Part shown: in pieces, positions 20,701 through 32,700 of the stretch | Layout of the letters: the number at the start of each line of letters is the position of its first letter | How positions within the stretch are numbered: the stretch's first letter is position 1 | Assembly: GCA_033065855.1 (NCBI GenBank) | Contig: JAVXUO010002176.1 | Coordinates: 62,001-126,000, forward strand | Direction of reading: 5' to 3' | Source of the DNA: Escallonia rubra | Lineage: Eukaryota; Streptophyta; Magnoliopsida; Escalloniales; Escalloniaceae | Length of the DNA stretch: 64,000 nt | The notes under the pieces: generated by a model | The model's database searches: none | What the model saw: only the letters and a program-made list of their open reading frames with translations | What the model was told of the DNA's origin: nothing | Made by a program: the position numbers and the translations under genes

Positions 20701-23700
20701 AAGTGAAGGGTTGCGTAACATATATTTGCATGTAGGAACACGATAGAGACCCAATTGCATATAGGGACACATTTAAGGTAATGAGGGGTCTTGAGTTGGT
20801 AGACTTGGTCCTTGCACTGGTTAAGAGGTGTATAGTGGAGGGATACACAATGTGGGTAAGGGAATCAACAAGTGAGGACAAGAGAGAGCTAAGGTGTAGT
20901 TTCCAACTTGAACCTTTTTATTTTATAGTGGGAAAGACTTATTTGCATGAAAAAGGAGGTAGTGTATCGGAGAATGAGGACACTTCAATCTTTTTTGTGT
21001 CTAGAATGCATCTTGTCAAGTTGATGTGAGAGGTATAAGTATCAATGGAAATAATTAACTAATGTAAGTGGGATGCCAAGAACATGGAAGTGAAATGCGA
21101 AGAAAGCATATGGGGATAAGGTTGGACGAGTGTGCATGGGCATTTAATGCCTTGGACAAATAAAGAGAAAGAAATGAGGTGTGTGAATGTGGAGTTGAGG
21201 ATGGAGTGAGGTTGGCCCTAAGATTGTGGGACGAGAGAAGGCATTTACTAAAGTGAGTTTAGAAAAGGGAAAGATGTGGTGGCTTGAAAGTGGCAGGTGA
21301 GGAACAAAGAAACAAACGGTGAGAGAGCAATTCCAAGGATACATAAAGTTTTTACTTTCGTTTGAACCTGCCTCTATTCCTTGCCATACTCACTTTCACC
21401 CTCTCTTTTATTTGTATTGGGCGGTGGTTTTCTCTGCTTCTGTGAAGCTACACGTGATGTATCCATTTCTCCATCTCTTATGTTTAGAGCCTGGTTTCTT
21501 TTTCCCTTTTTGTTTCAAATGGGACGAATGCCACCGCTTTACTTTTGTTATTGCCTTGGGCAATATTCGCCCCAGCCTTTTATATTTTTACTCTTTTGAA
21601 ATGTTGCTAGCACATGGTGGGCTGGCCAAGGCGGCTGCTCTGTCAGGCTGTCCCAGCGGCCAAGACACTGGCTGAAGTTCTTTCTCTTTTTCTAGCTTGG
21701 AGCCGAGGAAGTCGTTCGTATATGTAGAGATGCCACAAGGAGTATAATCAGCTGTCAAGTATGGTTTTGTGGGACAGAGCAAGGATAGGAGTAAGGGCAG
21801 AGACCTAGACAATCTAAACAAAGACTCTAGGAGTGGCAATGCTGCAGGGGCGAAGGTGCGGAGTGAGTAAGGAGCGATAGTCGCAAGTCCAACGTTGAGG
21901 TCCAACTTCAAAGTCCCTACCTTCGTTTATAGTAAAGGTCCAATGCTCATGTTGTTTCTCTCTCTAGAATTACAGTAGTTATGAAGTTTCAGAGTGAAAG
22001 TGTTGCAAAGAATTCAGTTTTCAGTTTTTGTTTTGTTAATGCGTTCTCTAGTCCGCTATTTATAGGCAGCTGAAAATGCCTTGTCATCAAGTGGCACAGG
22101 GTGCTCCTAGAGGTGCCATCTTGTAAAGGCGCGCCATATGCAAGTGTTTTATTGAACTTTTCAGATCGCAATATTTACTCGGCCTGCCCCGCACAGATTC
22201 CCTCTATCTGTCTGGGCAGACTGATTGACACAATGTTTGTGTGGCTAGCCAACGCCCTCAACCTAGCCACCAGTCCAGTACCCTTTTTAAGTCGTACAAA
22301 GGTGTTGAGAGGTGCAGAGGATCTAACAGTAGTGGGGGAGGCCCAATGCCCGACTGCTTGGTTGACAAGGTGCGATGCCCCCCAAAGTCCTGTTCTTGTC
22401 TGGAATGACTAGGGGGTCATGATCCTTAGAGGTGCCGATAAAGACTTGCGACTCCAAGAATGTAGACAAGTTACACTGTTGCCCTAGTAGAGATAGTGTT
22501 AAGGAGGAGGCGCCTACCGCGCAATGAGTTGTTGCGCCAGATCACTTGGAGCACCCTGAGGTAGTGTCTTAGAGGAGTTGCCTACCTTGCAAAAGAGGAA
22601 TCGTCGTGCCAGAGCACTTGGAGCTCCCTGGAAGAGATACTCTCCAGAGAAGTCGCCTATCCCGCTATGAGTCCTTGTGCCAAAGCACTTGGACTAAGCC
22701 GAGTTACTGTCCAAGGAGGAGTTGCCAACCCAATGGGCCAAGGTAGTGTCCCAGAGGAGTCGCCAACTTCACTGAAGAGGAGTCCTTGTATCGAAGCACT
22801 TAGAGCTCCCTGGAAGATATAGTGTCCCAAGAGAGTCGTCTGTCCTGTGCGACGAGTCCTTGTGTTAGAGAACTCGGAGCGCGTCGAGTTACTATCTTTA
22901 AGTGGTTGCCGTCCCGGAGGAGGTATGGAGTTGCATACCTGGGAGAAACTGGAGCACTTAGAGCTCCCAGGCATAGAGAGTGTGCTGGGGAGTTGCTATA
23001 TCGTGATGAGTCCTTGTGGCGAAGCACTTGGAGTGTGCCAAGGTAGTGCCAAAGAGGAATCGCTTATCCAACGGCCAAGGTAGTGTCTTGGAGGAGTTGC
23101 ATGCATGGTAGAAGAGTCCTTGTGCCGGGGCACTTAGAGCTCCTTGAGGTAGTGTCCCAGAGGAGTTGCCTACCCTAAGGGATGCTGCACACTTTGGAGA
23201 GCGGGTCAAAGCAAGTTCTACGAAAAAAGTCGGAGGTGAATGTCACAAGCAAAGAAGTGATTCAATAGCGTGGCTCGAGTCACCCTGCGCGTAACCTACG
23301 AAGTTATTGGAACGCCGCACGAGTGCATCACTTACATGACGGTCAGTAGCACTGGACGGGTACCTGCGCCTTCTTCCCCAAAAGCAGAGGGTGCGGAACC
23401 TTGTCTGCTCAAGATCAAGTAGAGCCCTAGGACCCTTGACTACTCGAAGATTTCGGAAGTGTTCATTGAGTGGAGGTAGTGGAAGCTCCCGATGGATTGG
23501 CAAAACATCTTGATGAAATATTAGAAAATGCACGGTTGGAGGCGTATAGACGCAGGTGCATTTGTACTTGTGATGATCCAGAGGTTCGGGACCCGTGATG
23601 CGCCAAACCTCCAGTTGAGCATGAGAAATACTGATGTCCGAGGGAAAACAATTTGCAACTTGATGGTAGTGATTGAATTCATGTTGAATAGCCCCTAAGG

Positions 23701-26700
23701 ACGAGTCCTAAGGTATAGAAGGAGTTCGAAGTGAAGAAAGAAGAAGCTAACATCTAAGGGGAGTGCCATTACTACTTGTTAGACTAGGGAGGATATTGGC
23801 GCTGAGGTCAGTGATGATGATTTTGAGAGTCGTGCTAAGGGTGGCGACGACGGTGTCGTACAGGATGAGACATGAGTTGTGCTAAAGATTAGTCCCAAAA
23901 CTGTTTAAGGGACATGTCCAAAGAAAAGGTGCGGGCAAGGGCCCTATGATGCATATGAGATTAGAGATGAAATCTAGTGACGAGGCCGATGGTGAGCATG
24001 TTGACGAATAGCCGTGGCAAAGCAGAAGCTTGTATAGAGCATATTAGGATTCGAATTAGTTGATTTGGCAACTGTGCTCCCCTACACCCCTGCATGGAGT
24101 TGAGGACGGTTTTAGTTCTGGTTCCTCTATTGGTGATGTGTGTGGTACACTTACCGGTATGCAGATGGATTCAGTTGCAGAGTGGGATGCTATAGTGCTC
24201 CCTTTCCTTCCTAGCAGGTGTGATGGAATTTGACATTCGCTGCTCCTCCGAGTGGAGCACTCAAGGTTGATGCAAGTGGAGTGCATTAATGAGTATAGGA
24301 AGTCACAAGACAGAGGCCACTGGGCATAGGTAGCTTCGACAGAAGTCGAGTTAGAGAGGGAACAGGGCGCTAGAGCAGGGTTGCAGGTCCGGGGACCATG
24401 CTGGTTAATGAGGGCAGGTCCTTCGCTATGAAGCGTGGACATGACAAATTGGTGCCTTATCAGTGTCAGTTACAGATCCGGTGCGGTTGGGCCTTGGATG
24501 CGGTTGGGTGCACACCAGGTGCGAGTAAATCTGCATCCTATTTTTAATTCAATTTTTTCGATTTCGGGTGTGTCCCGAATTAGTATTGGGCTTTGAAGCA
24601 CTAGTGTGGCAGTTTGAGGCAAGCACCTGCACCAGGTGCGTGTCGGGTGCGGCATAGGTGCGCACGGGGTGCGTGTCCAAAATTAATTTTCTGAATTTCA
24701 GGTGTGGCTTGGACACGGCTGAGACACGACTGGGACACGGCTGCACACCTACCGGTTACTTCAGGAATAGATAGATATAGAGATAGAGATAGAGATAGAG
24801 ATAGAGATAGAGAGAGAGAGAGAGAGAAGAAGAAGATGCAGTCCTCCAACACCGTAGGCAGCGGCGACGACCGGAGACCGTCGTTCGGAGTGCGGCCATT
24901 GAAAGAGATGTTGATCCCTGTTGTTGATCCGGTAGTAGCAGCGACATCAGGAAGAAGAAGAAGATGAGGGCTTAAGTCGTCAAGTCTATCTGCTTTTGTC
25001 GATGTGTTGGTTTTTTAACCCATAACAGCTACATGTTTAAATGCATGTGGCCACTCAGGAGTCATTGACAGCTCTATGGAACTAATACCTTATCCCCATC
25101 TTTCTAGTTTTATTTTGGTACCGCTTATTAACTTATTATGTCTAAAACAGCCCCAATATTTCATAAAATTAGTAGTAACACCAACATTAATGCAATCATT
25201 TACTAAAGTCAGCTTTACTAAAAGAGCCCATCAATTCAAAAAATCCCCTTGGAAAGACAACATAGTTTTTATAGATATATATTTATTAAATATATAAAAT
25301 TAGCCATATCCCCGCCTCACCCGTATCCTGTATTTTTCAAAAATGACGTATCCGCATATCTGCACCCGTATCCGTGCTTTTTAGTTATCCGGTAATTTTG
25401 TGTAGTTCGGAGAGAGAGAGTATGCAAGGAGAAGAAGGAGATGGAATCTTTGTCTGCGCTATTTAGCTGATGGCTCTGACTTTCTCTTTGACCAAGAATA
25501 GCTCTTTGTTGTTATGGGGCCATATGGTTTGGTTTGTGGCCTCTGGTTGTGCACGTGCAGTACTTTGAAGGGGTGTAGTTAAGGCTGTTCTTTTGTATTT
25601 CCAAATGAACCCCACAATTTCAACATATTTTCCAAAACCCACTTACACTATTGTTTCTCAAATACCAACATATTAATCGGAACATCTCTCACGCATATTA
25701 ATCTTAGTCTAGACCCATAGATTTCACTTTTTATACCATTACAAAAATAACGTATATTAATAAATCATAAGATTGTTGTATCCTCGCCGCATCCGTATCC
25801 TTAACTTTTTGAAAAATGACGTGTCCTTGTATTTGTGCCCGCATTGGAATTCATGCTTCCTAGGTCCTTGGTTAGTCTGGACTGGAGGTGGGATGGCTAA
25901 GAGAGTGCATTGGGTTGTTAGGGCAGGCCGCGGGCGTAGGCATCCAGCGGGCGGGCAGAAGACATTGAGAGGACGGAGAGGCCACTTGACCTGGAGGGAG
26001 AAGGATTCAAGGTCAGATGCATCGTGCTCAACATGCAAGACTAGCATGCTACAACGCTAGGTGTCAGGCTCTTCCCCTATCCTTGGTGGCTAAGAGCACA
26101 AGGCATCTTATTAAGTTGTTGTGATGGGTGTATAAGATTGACAAATAAGGAAATGGATAGGTTTGTAGAACCCATGTTGTACAGAACTGTAGCTTCAATA
26201 TAGCCTTAAGTCGTAAAATAGAAACTTGCATCGATAACATTGATAGGCAACATGCCTTTGTACATAAGGAGAAGGGTCAATTACACGAATGTCCCTAAGG
26301 TTTGGGTGAAATTACAGGAAGGACACTAAGTTTTTAAAAAGTAACAGACGGTGACCACAAACGTTAAAAAGGTAACACTTGTGTCCATCCGTCAGGAATC
26401 CGTAAAAAAAGTGTACTTTTTTGCTGATATCATGGATACATATTTTTAAAATGACAATACTACCCTTGTAGTACACTATATAAAGATTTAAATCCCTAAT
26501 TTAGAAAGTTAATTAGGATTTGAAACCTAATTTCCAAATTTGGGTTTCAAACCTTAACGCTCTCTCTCTCATCTTCAACTCTAATAAATTCTCTCTCCTC
26601 CCCACCTGAAACCACCACCACCACCACGGTTGCACCAATCAAAACTCAAAACTTCTACCGCCGGCCCCCTACTCCCCCAACGCCGCGGCCCCTTCATTCC

Positions 26701-29700
26701 CCCACCCCGCTGCCACCCCTTCCCTCACCCCCCGCCCCTGAAATCCTACTCAACCGCAACGTAATCGGCACCACCACCACCTCGCCCTTGAAATCCTACC
26801 TAAGGCCTTCCACCACCATTCTGTTACTCAATTACTTAACTCAAATCTTGTAGTGTCAACTTCTTTTGTGTGGGATCATACACATCACCGCCAATTTCGG
26901 TGTATTGACCGGGGGTGGTGTTGTGTATGGCTTGACCAGCTGTGGTGGTGTGGGTGGGTACGTATGGGTGTGGTTCTGGTGTTGGGGTTGGAGGTGATGC
27001 CAATGGTTGGTCGACCTTGGTGGGTCGTGGAGGGTCGATTTGAGGCAGTGGTGAGTCGTTTGGTGGCGGTGGGGCAATTGAAGGTTGTGGTGGGCTGATT
27101 GGAGGCGGTGATAGGCTAATTGGTGGTAAGCTTTGTAGTTTTTCAGAGAAGAAAGGATGGAAAAAACTGAATTCATTCTCCATTGCAATATGTTGAATAA
27201 GTTACATTGCCTTTATCGGAAATCATACCACCAAATATGGTATGAAATCCCTCTAAACTAGGCCTAATCGAATCCCTTATATCAAGGGATCTCCTTTATT
27301 GAATTAGACAATAATAACAGATCTACTTTCCTAATAAAACCAAACTTAATCATTGACTTGACATGATTTGCAAATCATTCGGCCTGACATGATTTTGCAA
27401 ACCATACGGGTCAATGGCCTGATCTTCCTCATATTTCAACACTCCCCCTCAAGTTGGTGCATAGATATCTATCACGCCCAACTTGCTAATAAGAAACTCA
27501 TAGTTAGGCGTAAACAATCCCTTTGTGAGAATATCTGCAACTTGTTGTGATGTCGGAACAAACGGCATACAAACAGTTCCCGCTTTAATTTTCTCTTTTA
27601 TGAAGTGCCTGTCAATCTCTACATGCTTTGTTCTGTCATGTTGAACCGGATTATTTGCGATGTTAATGGCTGCCTTGTTGTCGCAGTACAACTTCATAGG
27701 CATGTTCACCGGTCTTCTTAGTTCTTCCAAAACTCGTTTTAGCCACATCATCTCACAAATCCCATGAGCCATTGCTCTATATTTTGCCTCGGCACTACTA
27801 CGAGCCACCACACTTTGTTTCTTGCTTCTCCATGTTACTAGGTTTCCCCATACAAAAGTGCAGTATCCGGATGTCGACTTCCTATCTGTAATTGATCCTG
27901 CCCAGTCTGCATCTGTGTATGCTTCAAGATTTCGTTGTTCGTTCTTTCTGAAGAATAGTCCTTTTCCTGGAGAACTTTTTAAGTATCTCAGGATGCGGTA
28001 GACTGCTCCAAGATGCTCTTCATGAGGAGAATGCATAAATAGACTTACTAGACTTACGGCAAATGCAATGTCGGGCCTTGTATGTGACAAGTAAATCAGC
28101 TTCCCAACTAGTTTCTAATACCGAGATGTATTTACTGGATCTCCCTTGTTGTCTCCAAGTTTCTGGTTCGGATCAATTGGTGTTTCTACAGGACGACACC
28201 CACTCATACCAGTCTCTTTAAGTAGATCAAGTACGTACTTCCTTTGTGACACTGCAATGCCTTTCCTTGATCGAGCTATCTCCATTCCGAGAAAAAACTT
28301 GAGTGATCCCAAGTCTTTAATTTCAAACTCGAAGGCTAGGCACTGCTTCAACCGCTTCATCCCCGCTATGTCATCCCCAGTTAGAATGATATCACAACAT
28401 AGACTATAAGAATGGCTATCTTCCTTCCCATCAGTCGAATGCCTTGTGAACATAGTGTGGTTTGCCTGTCCCTGAATATATCCTTGTCTCTTGACAAATT
28501 GTGTGAACCGTTCGAACCAGGCTCTCGGTGATTGTTTCAGTCCATACAGAGACTTTTTCAGTTTACATACCTTTGGTCCATACTTCATTTCAAAACCTGG
28601 AGGTGGATCCATGTAAACTTCCTCTTCTAAGTCACCATTGAGAAATGCATTCTTCACATCTAATTGTTGTAGGGACCAGTCCAGATTTGCTACAGTTGAC
28701 AGTAGCACTCACTGTATTCAATTTTTCCACAGGTGCAAAGGTTTCTAGATAATCAATACCATATGTTTGTGTGAAACCCTTAGCCACCAGACGTGCCTTG
28801 TACTCTTCAAGAGATCCATCTGATCTGTATTTCATCGTGAATACCCATTTGCGGCCAACGGTCTTCTTTTCCTTTGGCAGCTCCATTACCTCCCATGTCC
28901 CATTCTTCTCAAGGGCCCTCATTTCTTCAAGAATAGCCTCCTTCCACTCAGGAACTTGTAAAGCATCCTGTACAGTCTTTGGAATCTCCACACTAGACAA
29001 ATGTGAGGTAAACGCAGAAAACATGGGTGACAGGTTTTATAGGACACAAAGTTTGACATTGGGTACTTGACACACTTTCTGATACCTTTACGATGAGCAA
29101 TGGGTTTATCATGGTCAGACATACTAGACTCGGACTGAGATGACTCAGAGCTAGGTAAATTCAAATGAATAGGCTCAGTATGAGTATCACATGTAGCTTC
29201 AATGGAGTTCTGAATGGTCTGCGGTACAGAATCTTGACAGTGCTGTGAAGCATCGGTCTCATTTCTCTGAATTTGTTTCCTCCTCGAATAAACAAGAAGT
29301 TCTTTGGTACCTGTTGTTCCTCCATTTTTGTTCCCATCAATATCATGAGATAGCTCTATGGATTTTGGATCTAATTACATGCGAGGACACAAAGTTTCAA
29401 AATGTAACACTTATGTCCGTTGATAAACAGAATACAAAAATACTTAACGGTTCTGACAAAAAGACCAAGTTGCCCCTAAATAAAAGTTGAAATCCTGATT
29501 TGCCCCTGGGACCACATGAAACCCTAATTTTCCTTGTCTTCCCCCCCCCCACCCCCCTCCCCCTTCCCGCAGCACCCCTTCGCTTGTGCCTCCCCCTACC
29601 CCTTCCCCTTCCCCGTCGCCCCCACCCTATCCCTTTCCCTTCCCCGTCGCCCCCACCATACCCCTTCCCCGTCGCCCCCACCCTACCCCTTCCCCTTCCC

Positions 29701-32700
29701 CGTCGCCCCCACACCCTCCCCCTTTCCCTTCCCCTTCCCCGTCGCCCCCCCGACCCCCCCCTTCCCCTTCCCCGTCGCCCCCACAACCTCCCCCTTCCCC
29801 TTCCCCTTCCCCGTCGCCCCCACCCACACCCTCCCCCTTCCCCTTCCCCTTCCCCTTCCCCGTCGCCGGCGTCGCCTTCACTGGTCGATCGGAAAATGAG
29901 GGGTGGTTGACCTCGAGATGGCGCCGGTGATAAATCCCGGGCGGTGGTGGCAGCGGCGCGATGGTTGCGGAGGCGTTGGTGATGGCGCTCGGTGAAGGAG
30001 CGCCGGAGTTGATCGCCGGTGATGGGGCTGCTGACCGGAGTTGTTGGCCGTCGACAGGTCTGTCGGCAACATCGATCGGACGGTTGCAGTGGTGTAGCAG
30101 CACGGTGGCTTCGGCGCGATGCTCGCAGAGGCTCGATGAAGCATCTTCCTCCCCCTTCCCCGTCTGCGCTGCAACCCATCTTCCTCCCCCATCCCCGGCG
30201 CTGCACCCCGACCTTCCTCCCCCGTCCCCGGCGCATGTTGAATTGAATTGAAGATTGAATTGAAGCCCTAATTGGTTTTGAAAATTAGGGTTTGCAAATT
30301 AGGGTTTTGAAACCCTAATTGGTAGATTGAAATTTTAAAATATTATGTATGTAAAGTACAAGGGGTAGTATCGTCATTTTAAAAATACATATTGATGACA
30401 TCATAAAAAAAGTACACTTTTTGGACGGAACCCTGACGGATGGACACGGGTGATACATTTGAAACACTTTTGGTCACGGAATGTTACATTTTGAAACTTT
30501 GTGTCCTTGACTGTAATTACCCCATAACCTTAGGAACATAGGTGTAATTAACCATTATTAAAAAGTTTGGACCATCAACCATGGTGATGTTTTCGGGAGG
30601 CTGAGAATAAAAAAACTCCGAATCATCATCTTTATTCTCCCCCTGAAGATGAGTGTCAAAAAACGGTTTAGACTAAAAAAAGGTGACATCCATTGTGACA
30701 AACATCTTTTTAGAACACGGATCATAACATTTGTATCCTTTTTGAGTTGGAACATGGCCTTCAAATACACATTTCCTTGCTCGAGGATCTAATTTCCCAC
30801 GATTTTGATCATGTATATGAATAAAGGCACTACAATCGAATACTTTTAACGGTAACTCAGAAGTCAACCTAAAAGTGGGAAAACTGGCTTTTAGAACACT
30901 TAGAGGTGTTTGAAAGTCTAAAACCTTTGTAGGCATACGATTTATAAGATATGTGGCAGTTAAAAGAGCTTCACCCCAAAGACACTTAGGAACCCTATTT
31001 GTAAACAACAACGCCCTAGTAACTTCCAAAAAATGTTTGTTCTTTCGCTCAGCGATGCCATTTTGTTGGGGTGTGTTGTTACAAGAGCTTTGATGTACTA
31101 TACCTTTTTTCAAGATGAAATCTCCTAAAACTTTGTTAAAAAATTCTCTTCCATTATCACGTCTAAACACAATGTTTTCTTGAAATTGTGTCTCCACCAT
31201 TGTGTAGAAAATCTTGAACACCTTTTCCACTTCAGATTTATCCCTTAACAAGTACACCCAACTTACACGTGTATGATCATCAATAAAGCTAACAAACCAT
31301 TTTTTTCCAAAAGTTGTTGAAACCCTAGATGGTCCCCAAACGTCACTATGGATTAGCATAAACGGTTTTGAAGCTTGATATGGCCTTGAAGGGAAAAATG
31401 AACGATGATGTTTAGCCAATTCACAACTTTCACACTGAAACGAAGATGGACTTTTATTTTTAAATAGACTAGGAAACAGGTGTTTCAAATAATAAAAACT
31501 TGGATGTCCTAATCTTTGGTGCCAAAGCATAACATCACTGGAATCAAAAACAGATTTAAGACAATTACTCTGAACATGTTTTCTAGAGTTAGTTCTATCT
31601 TCAAAGAAATAGAGACCGCCACTTGCTCTAGCACTGCCAATCATCCTCCCCGAGACCATTTCCTAAAACTCACATCGAGAAGAGTAGAAATTAGCTTGAC
31701 ACTTGAGATCATTAGTTAATTTACTAACGGACAAAAGATTACAAGAGAGTTTAGGAACATGAAGAACATTATGCAGAGTTATAGATGGAGATAACACAAT
31801 GGATCCAGTCCCAACAATTGCTGAGAGAGACCCATCGGCAATCTTGATCTTTTTGTTCCCTGCACAAGGAGTATACGTAGAGAAAAGATGGGAGCAACTT
31901 GTCATATGATCTGTTGCTCCCGAATCTATGATCCAAGAGTTATTTTGACTAGGAATGATGCTAAGAAGAGCAGAGACAAAGTTACCTTTCTGAGCCAAAG
32001 AACAAGAGGGGTTTACTTGAAAATGTGGAGATTGAAAGTGTGTACAAGTGCTCTAGCTGTTCCTTTGTAAATGGGGTCGCTTCTTGAGTACTTTGCTGCC
32101 CTTGATTTCCTTCATTAGACACTTGAAAGGCACGGTTATCAGAACCATTTTTCTTCTTCCAGTTTGGGGGCGAATCTTCCAACAAGTCTCCCTTGTATGC
32201 CAATATTTTTTGCAATGATCACACCAAGGCCTTTTTTTCTTGTCATTATCATATTCATTCCCCTTTACAACTAGAGCAGAATTCTCTACATCTACCGCAG
32301 GTTTTGGGTTCGGGTTGGTTAACATAACCTTCCGTCTAGTTTCCTCCCTCCTAATTTCAGAAAAGGCTTCACGAAGGGAGGGCTAAGGTTTTTTTTCAAG
32401 AATCCGAGACCTAACCTCATCAAAATCACGATTGAGACCCGCTAAAAATAGATACACTCGGTCACACCACACTCCTCCTTTTTCATGACTTTTACACTGT
32501 CACTTGGACAATCCCACTCATCATTGTAACATTTATCTAATTCCTACCATAGAGAAACTATCTCATTGTAATAAACAGTAACCTCATGCTCTCCTTGTTT
32601 AGACTTCCACAGTTTAGTTTTCAAATTGAAAATTTGTGAGGAGTTTTCAACATCAGAGTAAGTCTCACGCACGGCTTCCCAAACATCTTTTGCGGTAGGA

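Noticed and set aside
29397..30251. 279-codon Gly/Arg-rich frame and opposing Pro-rich frames
   Set aside because: Low-complexity CCCCTTCCCCGTCGCC repeats in the core of a TIR element; no domain and equal openness on both strands.
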